37,971 nt of DNA from SZUA-229 sp041589455 (GTDB lineage: Bacteria; Pseudomonadota; Gammaproteobacteria; SZUA-229): assembly GCA_041589455.1 (NCBI GenBank), contig JBFHVQ010000022.1, positions 1 to 37,971 of the forward strand. Direction: 5' to 3'. The notes beneath the pieces were generated by a model. It saw only the letters and a program-made list of their open reading frames with translations, searched no databases and was not told the DNA's origin. This document shows positions 17,844-26,526 of this stretch, one piece after another. A program made the translations under genes and the position numbers. Position 1 is the stretch's first letter, and each line of letters begins with the position of its first letter.

Positions 17844-18026
17844 TCAGGGTAGATCCATGTCGCCCCACATAGAATAATGAAGCTCCTTTTCTTCCCTCAA
17901 CTCTTCAATACGGCGCCGGCTCAATTTGATCCTGTCCGCTTCATCCATATTCAAGTCGATATTATCAAGTTCTTCACCTTCATATGTCTCTTCGATATCA
18001 TCAATTTCTGTGGACTTTTTGGCCAT
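17844..18026 (-). CDS. Small acidic protein, PA3496-like
   Basis: 60 residues from ATG 18026, with GCAGG upstream. The first half is acidic (EIDDIEETYEGEELDNIDLNMDEAD), the second a charged helix RIKLSRRRIEELREEKELHYSMWGDMDLP. The acidic start followed by an RRRIE...E..L helix and a short D-rich end resembles the small gammaproteobacterial family named after Pseudomonas PA3496; this is from memory of the pattern and is not certain. It is divergent from valS. No signal peptide or membrane helix. Confidence 0.55.
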   Translation of the reverse strand: MAKKSTEIDDIEETYEGEELDNIDLNMDEADRIKLSRRRIEELREEKELHYSMWGDMDLP

Positions 18027-18250
18027 AGCTTTTATACCTGCAAAAATGAGGAGTTAACAGAACCACTCCTAAATCGACAGCATCAGCGGAGCTGACCTGT
18101 CAACCACTAAACCATAAACGTATTATTAGCCTGAAAATACAAATTTGCCAATCAGAAATCACAGTTTTTTTACTTAATACTTAAGTGCTGTCTGTAACAG
18201 CTCATAACATGATAAAGCCCACCGAAACACCGGTTTGTCTGTATTACAGC

Positions 18251-18279
18251 TACGATCCCGGCATCACTTAGGCTATAAT
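18251..18279 (+). promoter_or_regulatory. Putative valS promoter
   Basis: A perfect TATAAT is at 18274-18279, 35 bases before the valS ATG; the -35 position 17 bases upstream (18251-18256, TACGAT) is a poor match. Only the -10 element is persuasive. Confidence 0.35.
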
Positions 18280-18314
18280 TCGGCTTCTTTTTGCAAGACA
18301 AATTCGAAGGCTCC

Positions 18315-21086
18315 ATGGAAACAACCTACAACCCGCAATCCATCGAACAAAAATGGTATCAAACCTGGGAAAACAACGGCTACTTCACCCCTCAAGGTGA
18401 GTCAGATGCAGGTAATTACTGCATTATGATCCCCCCGCCAAATGTAACAGGCACCCTGCATATGGGGCATGCATTCCAGGACACCATTATGGATGCCCTG
18501 ACTCGATATCAACGAATGCGTGGTAAAAACACCCTTTGGCAACCGGGCACCGATCATGCGGGCATAGCGACTCAGATGGTGGTGGAGCGCCAGCTGGCTG
18601 CTCAGGATAAGTCCAGACATGATTTAGGTCGTGATGCCTTTATCGATAAAGTATGGGAGTGGAAAAAACAATCCGGTGGCACAATCACCCAGCAATTGCG
18701 CCGTATGGGCGGCTCACTAGACTGGGAAAATGAGCGCTTCACCATGGATGAGGGCCTGTCGGATGCCGTACATAAGGTATTCATTCAGCTCTATGACGAG
18801 GGCCTGATATACCGCGGCAAGCGCCTGGTAAACTGGGACCCCATCCTGCACACTGCTCTTTCTGACCTGGAAGTGATTTCTGAAGAAGAGTCCGGCCATC
18901 TATGGCATTTCCGTTACCCCCTGAGCGACGGTTCTGGTCACCTGGTTGTCGCCACCACGCGTCCTGAGACCATGCTGGGTGATACAGCCGTCGCCGTACA
19001 CCCGGATGACGAACGTTATAAACACCTGATCGGCAAAACCATTACTCTGCCATTAGTGGGCCGGCAAATCCCCATTATTGCTGATGACTATGTCGATATG
19101 GAATTCGGTACCGGTTGTGTCAAAATCACCCCTGCCCATGATTTCAATGACTATGAAATGGGTCAGCGCCATGATTTACCGATGATCAATATCCTCACCG
19201 TTGATGCATGCATCAACGACGATGCCCCACAAAAATATCGTGGTCTGGATCGCTACGAAGTCCGCGATATGGTGGTACATGACCTGGACGAACTAGGCCT
19301 GCTGGATAGCATTAAAGAGCATAAGCTGATGGTTCCTCGTGGTGATAGATCTGGCAGCGTAGTTGAGCCATATCTGACCGACCAATGGTATGTGAAAATT
19401 GCACCGCTTGCTGAGCCAGCGATTAAGGCGGTGCAGGATGGCAGCATTAAATTTGTTCCTGAAAACTGGAGCAAAACCTATTTCGAGTGGATGAACAATA
19501 TTCAGGACTGGTGTATTTCACGACAGATCTGGTGGGGACACCGAATTCCTGCCTGGTATGATGAAGCCGGAAATGTGTATGTAGCAGACAATGAAGCTGA
19601 AGTCCGTAAAAAGTATCAGCTGGCTGATGACCTCACATTAACTCAGGACGATGATGTACTGGATACCTGGTTCTCTTCTGCCCTGTGGCCTTTTTCTACA
19701 CTGGGCTGGCCAGAGAACACTGAACGTCTCAAGCAGTTTTATCCTACCAGTGTACTGGTAACCGGCTTTGATATTATCTTCTTCTGGGTCGCTCGAATGA
19801 TTATGTTCGGCCTGAAGTTTATGGACGACGTGCCCTTCAAGGAAATATATATCCATGGCCTGGTTAGAGATGCCGATGGCCAGAAGATGTCTAAATCAAA
19901 AGGCAACGTACTAGACCCCATCGACATCATCGATGGCATCGACCTGGAATCCCTGGTCAAAAAACGCACCACCGGCTTAATGCAGCCTAAAATGGCACCG
20001 AAAATTGAAAAAGCCACGCGTAAGCAGTATCCAGATGGAATCCCGGCCTTTGGCACCGATGCGCTGCGCTTTACCTTTGCTGCCCTGGCAACCACCGGTC
20101 GTGATGTTGTACTGGCACCTGACCGTATCGCTGGCTACCGTAACTTCTGCAATAAAATCTGGAACGCTACCCGTTATGTATTAATGAATACTGAGGACCA
20201 GGATACCGGCATCGATAATCAGGACTGCAAATATTCACTTGCAGACCGCTGGATTCTGTCTCGCCTACAGCAAGTGGAGGACAATATACAGAAGCACTTT
20301 AACGGCTACCGTTTCGACCTGGCAGCACAGGATCTCTATTCCTTTGTCTGGGAAGATTATTGCGACTGGTATCTGGAGCTTTCCAAGCCGGTTCTTATGA
20401 AAGACCACTTCAGTGAATCCGAAAAACGTGGCACACGTAAAACTCTGGTACAGGTACTGGAAACTATTCTTCGCCTGAATCACCCGATCATGCCATTTAT
20501 TACTGAAGAGCTATGGCACAGTGTTGCACCACTGGCTGGCATTAAAGGCGACACCATTATGCAACAGCCTTTCCCAGTATCCTCAGACGCACTAAAAGAT
20601 GCTGATGCAGAAGCTGAACTGCAGTGGGTAAAGAATTTCATAATGGGTATTCGACGCATACGTTCTGAAAGTGATATTGCGCCTGGCAAGCCATTACCCG
20701 TTATTCTGCAAAATGCCAGTGAGCAAGATAAGCAACGTTATGAGGCCAATGAATCGTTCATTTTCACACTAGCAAAACTTGAATCCATCAGTTTCCTGAG
20801 CAATGATGAAGTCGCCCCTGAATCATCAACTGCTCTTGTCGGCGAAATGAAAATACTGATTCCACTCGCCGGTCTGATTGATAAAGATGCAGAACTGACT
20901 CGCCTTAGCAAGGAAATCGGCAAGCTGGAAGACAATCTCGGCAAGAGTAATGCAAAACTTGGGAACCCCGGTTTTGTTGACAAAGCGCCCGAAGCCGTAG
21001 TTAATAAGGAGCGTGAGCGCATTGCCGAAATGGAATCCGCATTAGAAAAACTAAAAGAACAGCTGGAAAAAATTTCAGCACTTTAA
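18315..21086 (+). CDS. valS: Valyl-tRNA synthetase
   Basis: 923 residues from ATG 18315 (GAAGG 4 bases before it); an in-frame TTG at 18291 is unlikely. Class I signatures: PPPNVTGTLHMGHAF (HIGH motif, near residue 45) and DGQKMSKSKGN (KMSKS, near 524). The editing CP1 domain lies between them (TTRPETMLGDTAVAVHP). The anticodon-binding domain (about 640-790) and a C-terminal coiled-coil arm (about 855-923, LSKEIGKLEDNLGKSNAKL) complete the enzyme. It charges tRNA-Val and edits Thr. Length is near the usual 950. Normally next to holC, here separated by 2.6 kb of other genes. Confidence 0.96.
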   Translation: METTYNPQSIEQKWYQTWENNGYFTPQGESDAGNYCIMIPPPNVTGTLHMGHAFQDTIMDALTRYQRMRGKNTLWQPGTDHAGIATQMVVERQLAAQDKSRHDLGRDAFIDKVWEWKKQSGGTITQQLRRMGGSLDWENERFTMDEGLSDAVHKVFIQLYDEGLIYRGKRLVNWDPILHTALSDLEVISEEESGHLWHFRYPLSDGSGHLVVATTRPETMLGDTAVAVHPDDERYKHLIGKTITLPLVGRQIPIIADDYVDMEFGTGCVKITPAHDFNDYEMGQRHDLPMINILTVDACINDDAPQKYRGLDRYEVRDMVVHDLDELGLLDSIKEHKLMVPRGDRSGSVVEPYLTDQWYVKIAPLAEPAIKAVQDGSIKFVPENWSKTYFEWMNNIQDWCISRQIWWGHRIPAWYDEAGNVYVADNEAEVRKKYQLADDLTLTQDDDVLDTWFSSALWPFSTLGWPENTERLKQFYPTSVLVTGFDIIFFWVARMIMFGLKFMDDVPFKEIYIHGLVRDADGQKMSKSKGNVLDPIDIIDGIDLESLVKKRTTGLMQPKMAPKIEKATRKQYPDGIPAFGTDALRFTFAALATTGRDVVLAPDRIAGYRNFCNKIWNATRYVLMNTEDQDTGIDNQDCKYSLADRWILSRLQQVEDNIQKHFNGYRFDLAAQDLYSFVWEDYCDWYLELSKPVLMKDHFSESEKRGTRKTLVQVLETILRLNHPIMPFITEELWHSVAPLAGIKGDTIMQQPFPVSSDALKDADAEAELQWVKNFIMGIRRIRSESDIAPGKPLPVILQNASEQDKQRYEANESFIFTLAKLESISFLSNDEVAPESSTALVGEMKILIPLAGLIDKDAELTRLSKEIGKLEDNLGKSNAKLGNPGFVDKAPEAVVNKERERIAEMESALEKLKEQLEKISAL

Positions 21087-21102
21087 GGAGGATGAACGAG
21101 AT

Positions 21103-21657
21103 ATGAATGTTGCCCCTGAAAAACAGGAACAGATTCGCCAGTTCCATGCACCTTTGATTGTAAATGTTGTAAACTCAATCGCTGACACATCTTTACGTCC
21201 AGGCCTCGAGCAAGTATTAAAGGCGTCAGAAGAAAATGGCTGGGGTAATCTAGTCGGTGCCATACGAAAAGTTTTAAAAGGGCAACGTGATAGCAGTATT
21301 CTTAAAGGGCTCGACGAAGAAGATCAGGTTATTGTTGATTCTATTCTGCGCGGCATCCAGGACCCTTCCAGCCTGCCCAACCCGCAGCAGGAAGCCGATC
21401 CAACCCTGGCTGCTCCAATGCTAGCTCAGTTAATCCATTTGGCTGGCAAAGGCGACACTAACGCTCTCAGCAATCTCGGCCAGATGGCAGAAGCCATGTC
21501 AACCACACGCGGCGACCTGGCACGTTTCAGTACGCTGATTAAACCGATGGTTGATGGTGAACGTGATGTCGATCGGCTCTGTGACAAGATAGGCCCACAA
21601 GGTGAGTCACTGGTCGTTTCCATTCTAAATGAGTTAGCCAAACTCGATTCACATTAA
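21103..21657 (+). CDS. Hypothetical helical protein with an internal duplication, downstream of valS
   Basis: 184 residues. AAGGAGG lies 11 bases before the ATG, 16 bases after valS, so it is co-transcribed. No signal peptide, membrane helix or catalytic motif, and I do not recognise the family. Two related segments can be aligned: LVGAIRKVLKGQRDSSIL then VIVDSILRGIQ (about 46-80), and RFSTLIKPMVDGERDVDRL then SLVVSILNELA (about 145-181); both have a G-x-RD turn and a V-x-SIL helix. Soluble, mainly helical, possibly a protein-binding adaptor; that last step is inference. Confidence 0.7.
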   Translation: MNVAPEKQEQIRQFHAPLIVNVVNSIADTSLRPGLEQVLKASEENGWGNLVGAIRKVLKGQRDSSILKGLDEEDQVIVDSILRGIQDPSSLPNPQQEADPTLAAPMLAQLIHLAGKGDTNALSNLGQMAEAMSTTRGDLARFSTLIKPMVDGERDVDRLCDKIGPQGESLVVSILNELAKLDSH

Positions 21658-21698
21658 TTATCGTATGTTAAACGAGTTACTCGTTTAACATACGATAA
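21658..21698. terminator. Perfect 19-bp hairpin between converging genes
   Basis: 21658-21676 pairs fully with 21680-21698 around a 3-base loop. The loop is the stop codon of the minus-strand adenylate-cyclase-like gene, and the right arm encodes its last six residues; the left arm starts right after the plus-strand stop. There is no long T-run on either side, yet the stem is strong enough to be a shared end signal. Confidence 0.6.
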
Positions 21699-24370
21699 AT
21701 GCGTTTCTCAAACGCGCGTTTTAATTGCAGAATCTGTACAAACTGAACTTTGCTCTCTGCATTGAACGTCTGTAGTGACGCATTAATATCAGTCACATAA
21801 ACATCTCTACGCCCCTGACTTTTAAAACGCTTTTTTAAGTTATCTATACATGCATTAATCGCAGCCAGTTGATATTCATGATATGAAAACTCAGCTTCTT
21901 CACAAACAAACGTTAGCTGTTCGGTTGAATCTTCGTGATCAATACTCAGTCCAATCTCATAGAAATTTTTCTCAGCCACTTCAGATGAAGTCGATGCGCT
22001 TATAAAGTCATAAGCACCTAATCGATTAAGTACAATATGATAAACTTCAACTGCCGGTTTTTGCGACTCTGAAAAACCCAGCTTGTCCAAGCTGGAATTA
22101 ATATTACTGAAAAATTTAAACCAGTGAGCAATATATGCATTACGATCAACAAACACCTGTTTATCTCGAAACAGGCTGCCGTTTTCATCCAGCACCCACG
22201 TGTAACAGATCCCATTGATAAGTTGAAAAAAAACCTGACAAACATTAGCGCGATTATTCTGAAATATCTCTTTTAATGGATATTCAGTATATGCAAGACG
22301 CTCAAACTGAGTTGGTACAAACTCAGAAGAACAGGCCTCAAGATATCTGAGCATATCACGCTCACTTCCTAATTCCTTTGCCAACAACTGCTTATCTTCT
22401 GCCTTTACGGAACAGTACAAATCTTCAAACTTGAGAATAAAACGACCGTCCTTATGTCTTTTTACATAAAAGTATTCAACGATAGCATCATATATTTCCT
22501 GTAAACGATTAGCAGCAAAAGTACTATCACCGGTACCATACCCACTAAAATACAGCTTCCGTGGTGTGATACGCCGATCAAGAGATGCATGGTGAGTCCA
22601 TTCACATAAGCAGTTGATTATCTCAACACCACCCCGAGAGCTTTTAGTGTATACATCACCCCAACTATCAACAATCACCTGATCGCAATTAACATGAGGA
22701 TGAAGCGAATACTGATCAAAATCTCGCAAGATATTATGCGGGGTATCCCGGCCTGTTTTCTCTCTGCTACTCGGCACAGCATTCACCAGCACAAGCGACA
22801 TTACTGGTACAACAGGTTTCTCAAGATCTGACTGTGTGACTCTGGAAACAGTCGCCGGATCGATATACTGCATTATCATTTCTAATACATAACGTGCTTC
22901 CGTTTGTCTGTATTGAAACAATGGACACTCTATTGATACCTGCGTAACATGGCTTACAACTCTATTCAGCCAACACCATGTTAACAGCCCTAACAGACTG
23001 GTAAAACCTTCTATCTTTTTTTCTACTGACTCAGATTGTTTGATAATTAATGACCAGTAACTCTCTTCTGCATTTATTACAACATGGCGTATAAGAATTT
23101 TATCCAGCAATATATCTGGAAGCACCTGACGATTGTATAACGGAATTCGATTGGCATTTTCACTGAGCGAGGCCAATACGTCATTAGCATGACCAACGGT
23201 AACTCTCTGTCTATCCGTTACATCCGCTTTCTGACTAAAGGCACTTATGATTCGAGAGAAAATTTCACGAATACTAAATATAAGCGCCTTATTCACATTC
23301 ATAAAAGAAATTATATTATCAATCCCTTTCAATGAAACAGGCTGAAAATATCTCTCACCAACATATGCATCGATCACCAGATGATTTAATTTACTCGACA
23401 TATTTTTTAAGCTAGATAACATGCGATCAATCGGCATTATACGTTTTTTGTGGGCCAGCGGTTCAAAGCTCTCAAATAAAATTTCAGCAAGCACAGTATA
23501 GTTATCTATTTCCTGACCCGTTTGATTGAAATATTGTTTGACTCGAGTAGACAAGCAGTCACTCTTAGGCCATTGTGTAATTTGCATATCCAGTATAGCC
23601 AGATTAATCAGGGAAATTTCAGGTTCATTTTTTACCTGCTGAACATACTTAATGGCTTGCTGGAGATAATCATATAGATCAATATCAGCAACTCCACCAA
23701 GATCTATACAGTTTTGCGGTTCAATCAGGCGAGCCTGTGAAATATAATCCACATAATTTCTGTAATCACTCTCAGATTCTGCAGGCACTAGCCACCAGAA
23801 TGGCAATTTACCTGCCAACAAAATACTTTCTGCATAAAACTGTTTTAAAAAAATACTTTTATTAAGTTGTGATATGCTTTTAATCTTAAATTTATTAAAT
23901 TTGTCTTCCGTAATTAAAATAAACTCAATATCCAAACCTTTTGCTTTGTACCATTTGGAGATATTATCTATTTTTTTCCTTATATCTGATAATTGCTGCG
24001 TATCCAGAGAATCTCTTACAAAAATCCAGCATCGATGCTTTAGATCCAGCATAGTACTCTGGAATATAATTGATTCGATAACTGGAAATTTAATTATCTC
24101 TTGTAGAGAATATTCGAATTTATAGTTCAGGCTTTTAGCCAAATTGACAACTGATGCCTCAGGTATATATCGATGGATCCCCATTGGCACATCTGGCCCA
24201 CTATAACCCGGAAGCGTTCTATTATTAACTTGTAGCAATAACGGGATGAGCTTTATAAGAGGAGACTGCTCTGCACTGAAAATATTATTTAGTCTATCAA
24301 TTTGCCTGTTATTCCATTCAAGATAGTTATCCCGTATATCTAGAACAGTTAATTCATTTTCAGCCTGCAT
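21677..24370 (-). CDS. Class I adenylate cyclase homologue lacking catalytic aspartates (predicted pseudo-enzyme)
   Basis: 897 residues from ATG 24370, which overlaps the end of the response-regulator gene by 11 bases; an ATG at 24406 has no ribosome site. It aligns over its length with enterobacterial CyaA: LPGYSGPDVPMGIHRY (near 53), WYKAKGLDIEFILITEDKF (near 140), LAGK then WLVPAE, IDLGGVADIDLYDYL (near 225), and C-terminal QVFFQLINGICYTWVLDENG. The catalytic part fails: E. coli has GSTSSVGQSCSSDLDIW, while here the loop is shorter (QSTML) and the DLDIW position reads KHRCW (residues 111-115, bases 24040-24026). Both metal-binding Asp are basic or Arg; only Trp remains. Cyclic AMP synthesis is therefore unlikely. 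Role is inferred as regulatory, possibly as a partner of the neighbouring double receiver. Confidence 0.82.
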   Translation of the reverse strand: MQAENELTVLDIRDNYLEWNNRQIDRLNNIFSAEQSPLIKLIPLLLQVNNRTLPGYSGPDVPMGIHRYIPEASVVNLAKSLNYKFEYSLQEIIKFPVIESIIFQSTMLDLKHRCWIFVRDSLDTQQLSDIRKKIDNISKWYKAKGLDIEFILITEDKFNKFKIKSISQLNKSIFLKQFYAESILLAGKLPFWWLVPAESESDYRNYVDYISQARLIEPQNCIDLGGVADIDLYDYLQQAIKYVQQVKNEPEISLINLAILDMQITQWPKSDCLSTRVKQYFNQTGQEIDNYTVLAEILFESFEPLAHKKRIMPIDRMLSSLKNMSSKLNHLVIDAYVGERYFQPVSLKGIDNIISFMNVNKALIFSIREIFSRIISAFSQKADVTDRQRVTVGHANDVLASLSENANRIPLYNRQVLPDILLDKILIRHVVINAEESYWSLIIKQSESVEKKIEGFTSLLGLLTWCWLNRVVSHVTQVSIECPLFQYRQTEARYVLEMIMQYIDPATVSRVTQSDLEKPVVPVMSLVLVNAVPSSREKTGRDTPHNILRDFDQYSLHPHVNCDQVIVDSWGDVYTKSSRGGVEIINCLCEWTHHASLDRRITPRKLYFSGYGTGDSTFAANRLQEIYDAIVEYFYVKRHKDGRFILKFEDLYCSVKAEDKQLLAKELGSERDMLRYLEACSSEFVPTQFERLAYTEYPLKEIFQNNRANVCQVFFQLINGICYTWVLDENGSLFRDKQVFVDRNAYIAHWFKFFSNINSSLDKLGFSESQKPAVEVYHIVLNRLGAYDFISASTSSEVAEKNFYEIGLSIDHEDSTEQLTFVCEEAEFSYHEYQLAAINACIDNLKKRFKSQGRRDVYVTDINASLQTFNAESKVQFVQILQLKRAFEKRIYRMLNE

Positions 24371-25109
24371 CAGTAAAGTACCTGAAAACACGCTTTTTGA
24401 AATCATCTACTTTAAATGGCTTAGCAACATAATCATTCGCACCAGCACCAAGTGATTTTTTAACGTCAGTAACATCTGTACTTGATGTCAGCATTAGAAT
24501 CGGGCATTTTTTCCAATTAGTATTCACCCTTATTTTTGAAACCAGTTGAATACCATTCATACCGGGCAAGCCAATATCCATCAGCACTACAGCAGGTGGC
24601 AGCATAGTATTCAGCAGGTTATTCGCGGTTATGCCATTATCAATTTCCATGAGTTCAATTTTTGCTTCGTACAGTATTCGCGACACCATCTTTCTAATAA
24701 CTGGATCATCTTCTACCAGCAAAACTGTTTTTTTCTGTATATATGGCGACAAGTACTTAACTAAATTAACTGTAGAATATGGCTTAACAAAAAAACCATT
24801 CGCCCCATTATGTCTGGCGTTTTCCATAGCAGTTCTATTTTCGATACTGCTTACAACCATCATTATATAAGCGGAACTAGTTTTATCATTTTTCCGTAAT
24901 TCCTTGCATAGCTCCAGCGAACTGGCATCATCTATTTTGCTATCAATGATAACCAGACTTATAATATCTCGACTTGAATCAAACTTATCAAGCCATTCTC
25001 TTGCTTGCTTGGCCGAATTTGTAATTTCTACATTTCGCAAAGCTAACTCTTCAAACCTGAGTTTTATATTTACAGCTGCTGTTTTTTCTGAATCAATAAT
25101 CAGGATCAT
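24360..25109 (-). CDS. Stand-alone response regulator with two receiver domains
   Basis: 249 residues, ending within the next gene. REC1 (1-122): acidic D6 with S7-E8, phospho-acceptor D56 in LVIIDSK, and K109 in GFFVKPY. REC2 (127-249): EDD at 133-135, acceptor D178 in VLMDIGLPGMNG, T208 in LMLTSS, K230 in YVAKPF. REC2 is canonical; REC1 has V85 where Thr or Ser is usual and lacks the second pocket Asp (IIDSEK instead of DD), so it may be a weak or pseudo-receiver. No DNA-binding or enzyme output is present, so signalling must pass through protein contact; the coupled adenylate-cyclase-like gene is the obvious candidate. No histidine kinase lies in the window. Confidence 0.88.
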   Translation of the reverse strand: MILIIDSEKTAAVNIKLRFEELALRNVEITNSAKQAREWLDKFDSSRDIISLVIIDSKIDDASSLELCKELRKNDKTSSAYIMMVVSSIENRTAMENARHNGANGFFVKPYSTVNLVKYLSPYIQKKTVLLVEDDPVIRKMVSRILYEAKIELMEIDNGITANNLLNTMLPPAVVLMDIGLPGMNGIQLVSKIRVNTNWKKCPILMLTSSTDVTDVKKSLGAGANDYVAKPFKVDDFKKRVFRYFTDAG

Positions 25110-25125
25110 TATGTATATCTTAATT

Positions 25126-26355
25126 TTACACTTTAACTTCTTTTACTTTTGATAAAATAAAAGCACCTGCCACAAACAATATCAATATGGATAAAATTGA
25201 GTAACGATGATTTTCTGTCATTAGCGCAACACCACCCATTAACACTGGACCTATAATCGCAGCTGACTTACCTAACATATTGTAGATACCAAAATATTTC
25301 GCCGCCTGTTCTGGCGGAATCATACGAGCATAAAATGAGCGACTCATGGCCTGCACCCCTCCCTGAACAAGACCAATCATGATTGCTAGCATGTAAAACT
25401 CCTGCTCACTCTGCATTGAGTAGGCGAGAATGGTGACCAGGCCATATAAGCCGATTCCAGCAAGCAATGATTTTTTAACACCAAATCTCTCGCCCAGGTA
25501 TCCATAAATAATAGCGGCAGGAAAACCAACAAATTGAGTAAGCAACAAGGCCATTATCAGGTCAGAAGAGTCAAACCCAATAGCCATTCCATAGTCAACT
25601 GCCATACGAATTATCGTATCAACACCATCTATATATATCCAGTATGCAATCAAGAATAGACGCGTCTGACGCTGGCTAAACACCAGCCGGAATGCGTCTA
25701 TCGTTTGCTTCATCACAGACTCATGTCGGACACCAGGTACGCCCTGTTCATCTCGGCACCACAGCGCAAGTGGTAAGCTAAATACCAGCCACCAGATTGC
25801 CACCAGCATAAAACTCAACAAAATGACATCTATCGACTGTTCATAACCAAGCACTTCAGGCTGTCGTGCCAGATATACGCAGATAAACAATGATAGGCCG
25901 CCACCCAGATAACCAAGCCCATAGCCAAGGCCTGAGACTTTATCAATTTGTGCAGTCTGGCTTACTGGTACCAGCAATGCATCATAAAATACATTTGCAA
26001 CCATAAAACCAATTGTCGCAACGACATATAAAGATAAGGCAAATTGCCAGCTCTGACCACCACCAGACAACATGGCAGTAGAACAGACACCCACTAACAT
26101 AAAACCCATTAGCAAGGGCTTACGTACTTTATACTCATCGCCTAGCGCGCCGAGGAAAGGCGCAATTAGTACCACAACCAGACTAGCTACTGCATTACCT
26201 ATACCTAACCAGAAGGTATTTTCAGCATCACTTAGCGTATCAGCCCAGTATGATTTAAATACAATGGGGAAAAAACCTGCAATTACTACAGTAGCAAACA
26301 CTGAATTAGCCCAGTCATAAAGCGCCCAACTCATGATTGATTTATTTTTATACAT
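25126..26355 (-). CDS. MFS transporter, UMF1/Atg22-like
   Basis: 409 residues with about 12 hydrophobic segments. SWALYDWANSVFATVVIAGFFP at the N-terminus is the signature of the UMF1 (Atg22-like) MFS family; APFLGALGDEYKVRKP is the family's loop 2-3 motif and YGYLGERFGVKKSLL its repeat in the second half. Substrate unknown; the yeast relative exports amino acids from the vacuole. The stop is 16 bases before the double-receiver gene, so transporter, receiver protein and pseudo-cyclase form one likely transcript. Start ATG 26355 has GAG close by; ATG at residue 8 is possible. Confidence 0.85.
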   Translation of the reverse strand: MYKNKSIMSWALYDWANSVFATVVIAGFFPIVFKSYWADTLSDAENTFWLGIGNAVASLVVVLIAPFLGALGDEYKVRKPLLMGFMLVGVCSTAMLSGGGQSWQFALSLYVVATIGFMVANVFYDALLVPVSQTAQIDKVSGLGYGLGYLGGGLSLFICVYLARQPEVLGYEQSIDVILLSFMLVAIWWLVFSLPLALWCRDEQGVPGVRHESVMKQTIDAFRLVFSQRQTRLFLIAYWIYIDGVDTIIRMAVDYGMAIGFDSSDLIMALLLTQFVGFPAAIIYGYLGERFGVKKSLLAGIGLYGLVTILAYSMQSEQEFYMLAIMIGLVQGGVQAMSRSFYARMIPPEQAAKYFGIYNMLGKSAAIIGPVLMGGVALMTENHRYSILSILILFVAGAFILSKVKEVKV

Positions 26356-26526
26356 ATCTCAGTTTTAGCTAACTCATAATGACTGCCGATAGGCAATTCC
26401 CTTAAATAACCATTCAGCTCATAACGTACAGCATTTTATACCGAGCTGGTATATGCAAATCAGGAGTGTTTTTTTATATAACAAATGAATATACTTAGCT
26501 TAGGCCTAATCAGCAAATATAATAAT

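Noticed and set aside
18027..18314. T-box or other aminoacyl-tRNA-sensing leader for valS
   Set aside because: No T-box-like elements; the leader predicted from the -10 element is only about 30 bases.
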